Notes under the pieces: generated by a model
Seen by the model: only the letters and a program-made list of their open reading frames with translations
Told to the model about the DNA's origin: nothing
The model's database searches: none
Translations under genes and position numbers: made by a program
Assembly (NCBI GenBank): GCA_963786195.1
Contig: CAWAYH010000002.1
Location: 1 to 64,000, forward strand
Reading direction: 5' to 3'
Origin: CAWAYH01 sp963786195
Lineage (GTDB): Bacteria > Acidobacteriota > Vicinamibacteria > Vicinamibacterales > 2-12-FULL-66-21
Length of the DNA: 64,000 nt
In this document: one piece after another, positions 21,292 through 29,335 of the stretch
How the letters are laid out: each line of letters opens with the position of its first letter
How positions within the stretch are numbered: position 1 is the stretch's first letter

Positions 21292-21456
21292 CTTGTGAAT
21301 CTCCGTTATTCTGCCGCAGTCGGACACGGAGAGGGCACCCAGGCGGCTCGCGGTGCACGACGGCGCCGGCGAATCGAGCGCGAGAGTTTAGCACAGATGC
21401 CGTGAGCGATCTGTTGTAAAGTCTCGGCGGTAGCCGGCAGCGAGCGTTTGGAAGAG

Positions 21457-23319
21457 ATGCCGAAATCCCGAGTACAGGCGTACGACGTCAGCGATCGCGT
21501 GGCGCTCCAGGCATCCGTACGCGCGTACCAACGCGATCCGCGTGCGCCGCTCGTCCGTCCCCTCCGGATCTACACGCTCGATCCTTCCGTCTCGGACCGC
21601 GTTGGCGGCGTCGCGACGGTACTCGTCCCGTACGAGAAGCTCGAGCGGGGACCGATCGGGTCGTTGTTCGCGATTAATTTCGAGGGCGCGCCGCCTCCAT
21701 TGACCGCCGACGCGCTGGACCTCGACGATCCGCATCTGCTGCTCTCGAGCGGCCTGTCGCCCACGCCCACCAACGGCCGGTTTCATCTGCAGATGGTTTA
21801 CGCCGTCTGCAGCCTCACGTACGCGGCGTTTCGTCGTGCGCTCGGCCGCGACATCGCCTGGGCGACGGCGCCACAGCGCGACGGGCAGCTGCGGCTCGTC
21901 GTAAGGCCGTTCGGCTTCGCGGGCGCCAACGCGGGCTACAGCCGCGAGGCCGGCGACCTGTCGTTCGGCTACTTCACTGCCGGCGACGCGCCGGCGGGCT
22001 TCACGCTCAGGGACGGGTTGATCTGCACTGCGCTCAGCCACGACATCATCGCGCACGAGACGACCCACGCGCTGCTGGACGGCCTGCGTTCGGCGTTTCT
22101 CGACCCCAGCAATGTCGATGTGCCGGCGTTTCACGAGGGCTTCTCCGATCTCGTCGCGCTCTTCCTCCACTTCACCTACACCGACGTCGTCGAACAGGCG
22201 ATCCGCGAATCGGGCGGGGCAATCGCGGGCGGCTCGATCCTCACCGATGTCGCGCGCGAGTTCGGGTACGCCCGTGCCAGCGCCGATCGGGCCGCGGCGC
22301 TCCGATCGGGCGTGGACGTGCGGGGCATGGCCGCCTTCGATTCGGATGTGCTGCCGTCGAAGAGCAAGGATGGACCTCGCACGTACGACTCCAAGCTCGA
22401 GCCGCACACGCTCGGGTCCGTCCTCGTGTCCGCAGTCTTCGAGGCGTTCACGACGATCGTGCGGCGAAAGACGGAACGTTTCTACCGCATCGCCGGCGTC
22501 GACCGTGACTCTCGGGAGCGCGTTCTGGCCAACGACGCGCTCGTCAAGGCGATCGCGCAGGAGGCGAGCGATGTCGCCGGTCAGTTCCTCAACATCTGCA
22601 TCCGGGCGATCGACTACTGCCCGCCGTCGGACATGGAGCTCGGGGAGTACCTGCGCGCCCTGATCACCGCCGATGGGGACATGGAACGGAGCGACAAGTG
22701 GGGATTCCGCGAAGCGCTCATGCGCTCGTTCCGCCGCCGGCAGATCTTTCCGGACCACGTGCAGTTCATGACCGACGACGCCGTGCGCTGGCAGCCGCCG
22801 GCCGATCCGCTGCGCGTCAAGGGACTGGCGTTCAGCGATCTCCACTTCGCGGGTGAACCCGGTCAGCCTGCGAGCCCGGCGGAGCTGGTCCGCCAGGCGC
22901 ATGCGCTCGGGCGCTGCGTGACGAACCCGAAATACGCCGAGTGTTTTCACCTCGTCGCGCCGGGCGGTCGGCTGCCGAAGCACATCGTCCAGGCGTCGCC
23001 GCCGCTCGTGCAGTCGATCCGCGTCACGCGCCGCGCGGCGCCCGACGGACGGATCCTGTTCGACCTCGTGGCCGAGGTGACACAATCGTGCACGGTGAAG
23101 CGGGGCGGGACCCTGTTCGACATGCACGGCGGCTGCACGGTCGTGATCGACGCCCAGGGAGACGTGCGCTACGCGATCTACAAGAAGTTCGACAGCGAAG
23201 ATCGCGCGGACCGGCAGCTTCAGGCGATGCGTGGCCCGCTGAAGAGGTTCTGGAAGAAATCGGGCCGCCGATTCACCCTCCAGCCGCACGTCCTGCGGCG
23301 CCTGCATTCGATGACCTAG
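21457..23319 (+). CDS. Thermolysin-clan (gluzincin) metallopeptidase, apparently cytosolic
   Basis: 620 residues from ATG 21457. Zinc site HETTHALLDG at residues 200-209, with the third ligand in FHEGFSDL (E227), 23 residues after the HExxH, the spacing and the E-x-x-x-D pattern of M4-like gluzincins. There is no signal peptide or propeptide, and Cys residues are free. About 240 C-terminal residues (from about 380) have no obvious match, and the end is basic (KKSGRRFTLQPHVLRRLH). TTG at 21448 is an alternative start. The next gene (23451) is on the same strand 130 nt away. The clan is confident; the family within it and the substrate are not known. Confidence 0.75.
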   Translation: MPKSRVQAYDVSDRVALQASVRAYQRDPRAPLVRPLRIYTLDPSVSDRVGGVATVLVPYEKLERGPIGSLFAINFEGAPPPLTADALDLDDPHLLLSSGLSPTPTNGRFHLQMVYAVCSLTYAAFRRALGRDIAWATAPQRDGQLRLVVRPFGFAGANAGYSREAGDLSFGYFTAGDAPAGFTLRDGLICTALSHDIIAHETTHALLDGLRSAFLDPSNVDVPAFHEGFSDLVALFLHFTYTDVVEQAIRESGGAIAGGSILTDVAREFGYARASADRAAALRSGVDVRGMAAFDSDVLPSKSKDGPRTYDSKLEPHTLGSVLVSAVFEAFTTIVRRKTERFYRIAGVDRDSRERVLANDALVKAIAQEASDVAGQFLNICIRAIDYCPPSDMELGEYLRALITADGDMERSDKWGFREALMRSFRRRQIFPDHVQFMTDDAVRWQPPADPLRVKGLAFSDLHFAGEPGQPASPAELVRQAHALGRCVTNPKYAECFHLVAPGGRLPKHIVQASPPLVQSIRVTRRAAPDGRILFDLVAEVTQSCTVKRGGTLFDMHGGCTVVIDAQGDVRYAIYKKFDSEDRADRQLQAMRGPLKRFWKKSGRRFTLQPHVLRRLHSMT

Positions 23320-23450
23320 CCAGCCCGACGCACAGTTTTGTCATCCGCACGCAATTCCGTCGGCGCCCTCCAATTCTTCTCGATTTTTCCGGCCACCTCC
23401 GGCCAGAGCCGCGGGCACGATCCTCGCAACAGCGGAGCGATCGATTTCTC

Positions 23451-24182
23451 ATGGACTGGTTTCGCGTCGTCGACGGCCGTGTCGCATACCGAGGCCGGAT
23501 TTCTCACGGCCCGGTGAAGGCCTGGCTCGCCACGGCGGAGGGCGCCGCGGCTGTCGATGGCCTGGCCAGCCAGATGCGCTTCCGGCTCCTGGGTCGGGCA
23601 CGCGCGGCGCGACGGCAGATCTGGCGCGCGCTCGAGAGTGCCGCGAGGACCGAGCCGTTGAAGAGCGCGATCGAAGCCGAACCCGCGTGTTTTGCCGCGT
23701 CGATGAGCGCGATGAGCTACGCGGACGGCCTGCCGCGCGCGCAGGTCGACCTGCGCCGCCTCGTCGTCGTGCCGCGATCGCTCATCGCGGGCCACGCGAG
23801 AGATGCGCTGCGACGACGGATCTGGCCGCTGCTGACAGGTGTCGACGATCGCGTCCGCGTGTTCTTCTGCGAGCAGCTGCTCACGGAAATCGACCGCGCG
23901 ATCGAGCGGGCGGCGCCCGCTCCCTCACGACCCGTTCACGCGCGTGACGACTGGTCCTGTGTCGGCACCGAGCGGGAGTACGTCTGGATCGATCCGCTGT
24001 GGTCGGGACCCGCGTGGCTCGGCCACGTGCTGATGTACGAGCTGCCTCATGAGGGTCTCTCGCGCCGCGACCGCAAAGAACTCGAACGAGCCGTGGACCT
24101 GCTGAAGAAGGGCGTAACGACACTCTCACAGCGTCAGCGTGAAGGGATCGTCCGGCTGGCCGCACAGAAGGTCTCAGCATAG
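23451..24182 (+). CDS. Uncharacterised soluble protein
   Basis: 243 residues, MDWFRVVDGRVAYRGRISHG at the start and a helical, Arg-rich body (RRQIWRALESAARTEPLKSA). The last 60 residues (ELPHEGLSRRDRKELERAVD) look like a DNA-binding or protein-docking helix set. There is no signal peptide, transmembrane helix or recognisable motif. It follows the gluzincin gene by 130 nt in the same direction and may be expressed with it. I do not recognise the family. Confidence 0.55.
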   Translation: MDWFRVVDGRVAYRGRISHGPVKAWLATAEGAAAVDGLASQMRFRLLGRARAARRQIWRALESAARTEPLKSAIEAEPACFAASMSAMSYADGLPRAQVDLRRLVVVPRSLIAGHARDALRRRIWPLLTGVDDRVRVFFCEQLLTEIDRAIERAAPAPSRPVHARDDWSCVGTEREYVWIDPLWSGPAWLGHVLMYELPHEGLSRRDRKELERAVDLLKKGVTTLSQRQREGIVRLAAQKVSA

Positions 24183-24212
24183 CGGCGAGGGCGGCAAAGC
24201 GTTCCGCGTGTG

Positions 24213-24686
24213 CTAGCCGACGGTTCGCGGCCGTGCGCGAGCCGGCAGCTTCTTTAGCGCGAGTTGATCGAGCAACCCTGCTCGTTCTCCAGGCGCCGTC
24301 TCGGTCAGCCGCTGCTCCCAGCCGGCGATCACCACGCGCAGTTGATCGCGCAGCTCCGTCAGGCTGAGAATCCGCTCCTCGAGCTGGTCCATGCGCTCCC
24401 GAGCGATTCGGTAGACCTCACGACATGGCGCGCCGCCCGAGTCACGCCGGCGAAGGATCCGCGAGAGCTCGTCGACGCTGAAGCCTGCGGCCAGCGCCTG
24501 CTGGATGACCAGCACACGCTGCAGGGCACCCGGGGGATACCGCCGGTAGCCGTTCGCGTCGCGAGGCGGGCGCTGCAGAAGCCCGCGACGCTCGTAGAAC
24601 CGCAGCGTGTCGGCGCTCAGTGATGCGAGCCTGGCGAGCGTCCCGGACCGAAGCGGCCCCTGCGGATGTTCGTCGTTCGTCTTCAT
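24213..24686 (-). CDS. MerR-family transcriptional regulator
   Basis: 157 residues with the MerR winged helix at residues 14-82: GTLARLASLSADTLRFYERR, then GYRRYPPGALQRVLVIQ. A C-terminal coiled-coil dimerisation helix follows (REVYRIARERMDQLEERI). A Cys occurs in GAPCREVYRI at the effector end, but the paired Cys of mercury or zinc sensors is absent. The ATG overlaps the stop of the upstream secreted-protein gene by ATGA, so both are one operon and the secreted protein may be part of what it controls. Effector unknown. Confidence 0.88.
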   Translation of the reverse strand: MKTNDEHPQGPLRSGTLARLASLSADTLRFYERRGLLQRPPRDANGYRRYPPGALQRVLVIQQALAAGFSVDELSRILRRRDSGGAPCREVYRIARERMDQLEERILSLTELRDQLRVVIAGWEQRLTETAPGERAGLLDQLALKKLPARARPRTVG

Positions 24687-25183
24687 TTGGGTGGTTTCAC
24701 TGGATCGCCCGTGCGGTGCTCGCGAATCTGATACCGGAAGAACTCGTGCAAAGCGTCGAGCGCCGCCTTGTCGGCGGTGTTGATCACGATCTTCCCACCG
24801 CCTGCAATCTCGCGATACTGAAATTTGAGTTGCTCGCGGCGCTGCTGCAGGACCTCGACACCGGGCGGACGCTCGTCGTGCACGAGCATCGGCAGAGAGA
24901 AATCGCCCTGCCCGAACGCCATCGAGATGTGCCTGAGATGCCGGCGGATATCGTCCACGGTCGTCGGAGCCGCTTCCGCCCTGGCCGTGATCTCGATCGT
25001 GCCCCCTGTCGGATCGATCCTGAAGTGATGGATCGTGGTGGCCTGGTCGAAACCCATCGCGTGGGCGCCCCGGGCCATCGTGTCCTTGTGCTGCTGATCC
25101 GATGCGGGTTGCTGGGCGCTCGCGGTGAGGGTGAGGATTAGCGACAACGCTGTCGTCCATTGAGAAAGAGAGTGGATGCTCAT
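24683..25183 (-). CDS. Secreted small protein of unknown function
   Basis: 166 residues with a signal peptide (ALSLILTLTASAQQ) and a His-rich mature part: HKDTMARGAHAMGFDQATTIHHFR, split by a beta strand, then DDIRRHLRHISMAFGQGDF. The end reads ALDALHEFFRYQIREHRTGD. Many His and Met invite metal binding, but no motif is decisive. I recall similar uncharacterised proteins in other Acidobacteriota, without a function. First gene of an ATGA-coupled operon with a MerR regulator. Confidence 0.65.
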   Translation of the reverse strand: MSIHSLSQWTTALSLILTLTASAQQPASDQQHKDTMARGAHAMGFDQATTIHHFRIDPTGGTIEITARAEAAPTTVDDIRRHLRHISMAFGQGDFSLPMLVHDERPPGVEVLQQRREQLKFQYREIAGGGKIVINTADKAALDALHEFFRYQIREHRTGDPVKPPK

Positions 25184-25262
25184 GTGGCGATGCTAAACCC
25201 TGGAAGCATTCCGGGGTCAAGCCGACTCCACCGGGACGCCCCGGACCGGGTAGACTGCCCCG

Positions 25263-25799
25263 GTGAAACCTGACTCGCCCTCGACGCCCGAATGGGCGTC
25301 GGGCGTCTGCGCCGGCATTCATGCCGCGGGCAGCCGCCACGTCGTCTATGTTCCCGACAATCCGCTGTCGCATGTCCTGCGAATTCTGCACGACGAGTAC
25401 CCGGACGTCCGTACGACGCTGGCCACACGAGAAGAGGAAGCGTTCGGGATTGCGGCCGGACTCTTTCTCGGCGGCGCCAGGCCGACGGTGCTTCTCCAGT
25501 CGAGCGGTCTCGGCAATTCGCTCAACGCATTGACGTCACTTCTGCTTCCGTACCGGATACCGGTGCTGATCGTCATCAGCATGCGAGGTGACGCGGGGGA
25601 GTGGAACAGCGCGCAGATGCCAATGGGCCTGGCCGTGCGACCGATATGTGAGTCCATTGGCGTCGCGCACGCGACCGCCGACGGGCCCGAGACCGTCCGG
25701 GCAGTGATCGACCAAGTAGGCCACGCTGCGTTCGGCTCGGGGATTCCCGGTGCGTGCCTGCTGCCACGACGTCTCACGGCGCCGGCGGTCACGTCATGA
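25263..25799 (+). CDS. TPP-dependent decarboxylase, PYR-domain subunit (sulfopyruvate decarboxylase alpha-like)
   Basis: 178 residues equal to one PYR domain of a TPP enzyme, carrying the activating Glu in ATREEEAFGIAAGLFLGG. The layout of a separate PYR subunit followed by a separate PP subunit matches the sulfopyruvate/phosphonopyruvate decarboxylase group (ComD/ComE). The stop overlaps the start of the PP subunit (ATGA). No other coenzyme M or phosphonate genes are near, so the substrate should be treated as an unspecified 2-oxoacid. Confidence 0.8.
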   Translation: MKPDSPSTPEWASGVCAGIHAAGSRHVVYVPDNPLSHVLRILHDEYPDVRTTLATREEEAFGIAAGLFLGGARPTVLLQSSGLGNSLNALTSLLLPYRIPVLIVISMRGDAGEWNSAQMPMGLAVRPICESIGVAHATADGPETVRAVIDQVGHAAFGSGIPGACLLPRRLTAPAVTS

Positions 25800-26377
25800 A
25801 TCGGCTCGACGCCAGCCGTCAGCTCGTCGCCGCGCTCGGCGACGAACCGGTCGTCGCCAGCCTCGGTCATCCCGCCTACGACCTGTTCGCAGCAGGCGAT
25901 CGTCAGACGAACTTCTATACCTGGGGCAGCATGGGTCTCGCGTCGTCCATCGGGCTGGGTCTTGCGCTCGCGCGTCCCGAGCTGCGCGTGTTCGTCGTGG
26001 ACGGCGACGGGTCGCTCCTGATGAACCTCGGATCGCTCGCGACGATCGGCTGGACGCGACCGTCGAATCTCGTCCTCATCGTGTGGGACAACGAGGCGTA
26101 CGGCACGACCGGCGGCCAGGATACGGCGACCGCGCACGGCGCGGATCTGGAGAGCGCGGCCCGTGCGATGGGGGTTCGCGTCGCGACGACCGTTCGAACA
26201 GAAGAAGAGTTTGCGGCCGCGATTCATCGGGCTCGCACGGAGCCCGGGCCATGGACGATTGTGGCCAAGGTGGATGAGTCCGCACCCATTGCGAAACCGC
26301 CCCTCGACTGCGTCGCCATCAAACAGCGGTTCATGGCGGCCATTTCGGGGACACTCAAACGTGACAGTCACGTTTGA
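25796..26377 (+). CDS. TPP-dependent decarboxylase, PP-domain subunit (sulfopyruvate decarboxylase beta-like)
   Basis: 193 residues with the TPP/Mg motif GDGSLLMNLGSL followed about 25 residues later by WDNEAYGTTGG. It pairs with the preceding PYR subunit to form the active site at the interface. The last six codons and the TGA stop lie inside a 47-bp palindromic repeat, so the C-terminus GTLKRDSHV is repeat-encoded. The native C-terminus probably ended a little earlier. Confidence 0.82.
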   Translation: MNRLDASRQLVAALGDEPVVASLGHPAYDLFAAGDRQTNFYTWGSMGLASSIGLGLALARPELRVFVVDGDGSLLMNLGSLATIGWTRPSNLVLIVWDNEAYGTTGGQDTATAHGADLESAARAMGVRVATTVRTEEEFAAAIHRARTEPGPWTIVAKVDESAPIAKPPLDCVAIKQRFMAAISGTLKRDSHV

Positions 26378-26389
26378 GTGTCCCCGAAA
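26343..26389. repeat. Dispersed palindromic element, GGGGACACTCAA family, copy 1
   Basis: A perfect inverted repeat with two 23-bp arms around a single A. The arm begins TTTCGGGGACACTC and continues AAACGTGAC. It supplies the stop codon of the decarboxylase PP subunit and ends eleven bases before the FKBP start codon. Transcribed, it would form a very stable hairpin. Confidence 0.95.
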
Positions 26390-26399
26390 GCTATGATGT

Positions 26400-27233
26400 A
26401 TGACTATGACGATTCTGCGTACTCGTGCCTTCGGGCTGGTTGCCGTTTTGTTGACGTTCGCTCTTGTCGTTGAGGCGCAGCAGCCGGCTCCGGCTCTGCC
26501 GCCGGCACCGGCCGACGTCGCCGCGCCGCCCGCCGACGCAGAGAAGACGGCGTCCGGGCTCGCGCACAAGGTGATCACGCCTGGCAAGGGCGACAAGCAC
26601 CCGACGGCCACCGATATGGTCGTCGTGAACTACACAGGCTGGACCACGGACGGGAAGTTGTTCGACAGCTCCGCGTCGCGCGGACGTCCGTCGACCTTCG
26701 GCGTTGGCCGCGTCATCCCGGGGTTCAGCGAGGGAATCCAGCTGATGGTCGTCGGCGAGACACGACGCCTGTGGGTTCCCGAGCCGCTCGCCTACAAGGG
26801 CGCGGAAGGCCGGCCCAAGGGAATGCTCGTGTTCGACGTGGAGCTCCTCGATATTCAACAGTCGCCGACCATTGCGCCGCCCGACGTCGCCAAGCCGCCC
26901 AACGACGCGCAGCGAACGAGCACCGGGGTCAACTACAAGGTGCTCAAGGCGGGGACCGGCTCCCGGCATCCGTCCTCGTCGTCCCGCGTCACCGTGCACT
27001 ACACAGGCTGGACGACCGACGGCAAGATGTTCGACAGCTCGGTTACGCGCGGCCAGCCGTCGACGTTCAGCCTCACCCAGGTCATCCCAGGTTGGACCGA
27101 GGGTCTCCAGCTCATGGTCGAGGGGGAGAAGACGCGCTTCTGGATTCCGCAGGACCGCGCGTACAAGGGCGATCCGGGCATGCCGCGCGGGATGCTCGTC
27201 TTCGACATCGAGCTGCTGAGGATCGAGAAATAG
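26400..27233 (+). CDS. Secreted double-domain FKBP-type peptidyl-prolyl isomerase
   Basis: 277 residues: a signal peptide (AFGLVAVLLTFALVVEAQ), a short Pro/Ala linker, and two FKBP domains (about 50-158 and 175-277) that are close duplicates. Both contain VNYTGWTTDGKLFDSS or VHYTGWTTDGKMFDSS, GRVIPGF or TQVIPGW, and MLVFDVELL or MLVFDIELL. It should speed prolyl isomerisation of exported proteins in the periplasm. Two ATGs six bases apart (26400 and 26406) can serve as start. The repeat palindrome lies just upstream and may separate its transcription from the decarboxylase genes. Confidence 0.92.
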   Translation: MTMTILRTRAFGLVAVLLTFALVVEAQQPAPALPPAPADVAAPPADAEKTASGLAHKVITPGKGDKHPTATDMVVVNYTGWTTDGKLFDSSASRGRPSTFGVGRVIPGFSEGIQLMVVGETRRLWVPEPLAYKGAEGRPKGMLVFDVELLDIQQSPTIAPPDVAKPPNDAQRTSTGVNYKVLKAGTGSRHPSSSSRVTVHYTGWTTDGKMFDSSVTRGQPSTFSLTQVIPGWTEGLQLMVEGEKTRFWIPQDRAYKGDPGMPRGMLVFDIELLRIEK

Positions 27234-28576
27234 CTACGACGCTCGCTCGCCTCAGCGATTTCGTCGTCTCGGTGGCACCGCCAGCCGAGGCACGCGCAAG
27301 GGCGGCCGCGGCGGTCCTCGACACGGTCGGCGTGACGCTCGCCGGCGTCTCCGAGCCGGCCGCTCGTTCCGTTCAGCAAATGGTCGCGGCGGAAGGCGGC
27401 GACTCGTGCCGCGTCATCGGGACTCGCATCCGCTCCAGCGCGTCAGCCGCAGCGCTCGCCAACGGCACCGCGGCACACGCCCTCGATTTCGACGACATGT
27501 GCTTCGTGTCGCTCGCGCATCCCAGCGCGCCGCTCGTGCCCGCGGCACTCGCGGCAGCAGAGAGCGTCCACGGGTCAGGCCCTGCCATCCTCGAGGCCTA
27601 CATCGTCGGGTTCGAGATCGAGGCTCGACTCGGACGAACGATGAACCCGCGTCACTATCAGCGGGGCTGGCACTGCACGTCGACGCTTGGATCGATCGGC
27701 GCTGCGGCAGCAGCCGCGCGTCTGCTCGGCCTCGACGGGAGCCAGACAGGACACGCGCTCGCCATTGCCGCGTCCGAGGCATCAGGGCTCAAGGAGAACT
27801 TCGGCTCGATGGTGAAGCCGCTGCACGCGGGGCTCGCGGCGCGCAATGGCGTGACGGCCGCGCTGTTGTCACAGCACGGAATGACGGCCAGCGATCGCGC
27901 GCTCGACGGCCCGCAGGGGTTTCTCGCCGCGATGGACAGTCAGCGCGACGCGCTCGACGACGAGATCGCGGACCTCGGTACTCGATGGGAGATTATCGAT
28001 ACGGGCATCACCGTCAAGCTGTACCCCTCGTGTGCCGCTACCCATCCTCCGCTCGATGCCCTCCTCGATCTGCGACGGCGCGAGGAATTTGCGGCCTGCG
28101 ACGTCGATCGAATCGAGATTGGCGTGGATGCGATCACGCCGACGGTGTTGATCTACGAACGGCCCGCGTCCGGGCTGGAAGGGAAGTTCAGCCTGCCGTT
28201 CTGCGCGGCGGCAGCCGTCGTGTACGGTCACGTCGGCGTCGATACGTTCGACGAGCATCATCTCCGCGACCCGGGAATCGCCGGTCTGATGCCCCGGATC
28301 GCTATGCGGGTCGACGCGTCGCTCGATGCCAGCGCCCCGCCCCTGACGCAGGCGAAGGTCAGCGTCAGGCTGCGTGATGGCCGCACCGTCAGCCAGGCGG
28401 CCAACGGCGCGCACGGCTACCCGCAGAACCCGGCAAGCGCCGACGAGCTGAGCGCGAAGTTCCTCGCCTGCGCCCGACGGGCGATCCCGGAATCGTCTGC
28501 CTCCCAGGCGCTCCAACTCCTGTTGCAAATTCAGCAACTAGACGACGTCCGCAGATTGACGGAATTGCTACAGTAG
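27230..28576 (+). CDS. MmgE/PrpD family protein (2-methylcitrate dehydratase / cis-aconitate decarboxylase-like)
   Basis: About 448 residues. The family includes 2-methylcitrate dehydratase and cis-aconitate decarboxylase. Visible signatures: RARAAAAVLDTVGVTLAGV near the start, ANGTAAHALDFDDM, LEAYIVGFEIEARLGRT, GWHCTSTLGSIGAAAAAARL, ASGLKENFGSMVKPLHAG and YPSCAATHPPLDALLDL. No ATG, GTG or TTG exists between the FKBP stop and the conserved region; the frame opens at ATA overlapping the FKBP TAG (AAATAG). An ATGA-type overlap altered by an error would explain this. An in-frame GTG at 27272 would cut into the conserved helix. The family is clear; the substrate is not. Confidence 0.85.
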   Translation: MATTLARLSDFVVSVAPPAEARARAAAAVLDTVGVTLAGVSEPAARSVQQMVAAEGGDSCRVIGTRIRSSASAAALANGTAAHALDFDDMCFVSLAHPSAPLVPAALAAAESVHGSGPAILEAYIVGFEIEARLGRTMNPRHYQRGWHCTSTLGSIGAAAAAARLLGLDGSQTGHALAIAASEASGLKENFGSMVKPLHAGLAARNGVTAALLSQHGMTASDRALDGPQGFLAAMDSQRDALDDEIADLGTRWEIIDTGITVKLYPSCAATHPPLDALLDLRRREEFAACDVDRIEIGVDAITPTVLIYERPASGLEGKFSLPFCAAAAVVYGHVGVDTFDEHHLRDPGIAGLMPRIAMRVDASLDASAPPLTQAKVSVRLRDGRTVSQAANGAHGYPQNPASADELSAKFLACARRAIPESSASQALQLLLQIQQLDDVRRLTELLQ

Positions 28577-28579
28577 GAC

Positions 28580-28620
28580 CGGGGACACTCAATCGGGACA
28601 GTCACGTTTGAGTGTCCCCG
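28580..28620. repeat. Dispersed palindromic element, GGGGACACTCAA family, copy 2
   Basis: An imperfect inverted repeat of about 20 bp per arm: CGGGGACACTCAATCG on the left and CGTTTGAGTGTCCCCG on the right. It lies between convergent genes and encodes the last residues and stop of the minus-strand MaoC gene. Confidence 0.9.
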
Positions 28621-29105
28621 AATTGGCCGCGCGCCGGGACGTGGCCGCGCTTCCAGACCATGAAGGTCCGCGTGAACTCGATCACGGCCGTGCCGTGCTG
28701 GTTCAAGCCGGTCGTCTTGACGCGGACGATGCCGGCGTTGGGGCGCGATTTCGATTCGCGCGTCTCGAGGACCTCGCTCCGGGAGTAGACCGTATCCCCC
28801 TCGAACAGCGGATTGGGCAAGCGGACGTCCTCCCAGCCGAGGTTGGCGACTCCGTTCTGCGTCAGGTCGATGACCGACTGCCCGGTGACCAGCGCGAGCG
28901 TGAAGCACGAGTTCACCAGCGGCTTGCCGAATTCCGTCCGGCTCGCGTACTCCGCATCGAAGTGGATCGCGTTGGTGTTCATCGTGAGACACGTGAACCA
29001 GATGTTGTCGGCCGCGATGACCGTCCGCCCGAACGGATGCTCGTAGACGTCACCCACTTCGAAGTCCTCGAACACACGCCCGGTCCAGCCCTGTTTGATC
29101 GCCAT
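28602..29105 (-). CDS. MaoC-family hydratase
   Basis: 167 residues with a hotdog fold pattern; active-site Asp and His fit NTNAIHFDAEYA. Other family marks are FGKPLVNSCFTLALVTGQS and VRLPNPLFEGDTV. This group includes (R)-enoyl-CoA and mesaconyl-CoA hydratases. I chose ATG 29105 because GGGA lies at the right distance; a GTG at 29111 is also possible. The last four residues (GDTQT region) and the stop are encoded by the palindromic repeat. With PrpD-like, CaiB and acyl-CoA dehydrogenase genes close by, it likely hydrates an unsaturated dicarboxylyl- or branched acyl-CoA, which is inference. Confidence 0.85.
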   Translation of the reverse strand: MAIKQGWTGRVFEDFEVGDVYEHPFGRTVIAADNIWFTCLTMNTNAIHFDAEYASRTEFGKPLVNSCFTLALVTGQSVIDLTQNGVANLGWEDVRLPNPLFEGDTVYSRSEVLETRESKSRPNAGIVRVKTTGLNQHGTAVIEFTRTFMVWKRGHVPARGQFGDTQT

Positions 29106-29335
29106 AAGCACGTCCCGCGTGGAAGCGTTCGGCAGAAATTCTGTCAGAAGCTCAGCTGCGACGCTACCTGAACTGTTGCTTTCGTCAGGCGTGCCGCCAT
29201 TTCCGGGAACGAAAGCCGAATCACGTGCATCAAAGCAGCGAACCCTTGCACTGTCGACTTTTGCTAGAGTCGACCAAGGGCAGGCGCTTTGCTAGATCAC
29301 CTGGAACTGCGAACCTGCTGCAAGGGAAGGTAGCC

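Noticed and set aside
25263..26377. Coenzyme M biosynthesis from the ComDE-like pair
   Set aside because: No other pathway genes here and the organism is not expected to make coenzyme M; the architecture is shared with other decarboxylases.
26163..26396. Small frames encoding RGHSNVTVTFECPR-type peptides at each palindrome
   Set aside because: They are translations of the palindromic element itself, appearing in several frames and strands; not genes.
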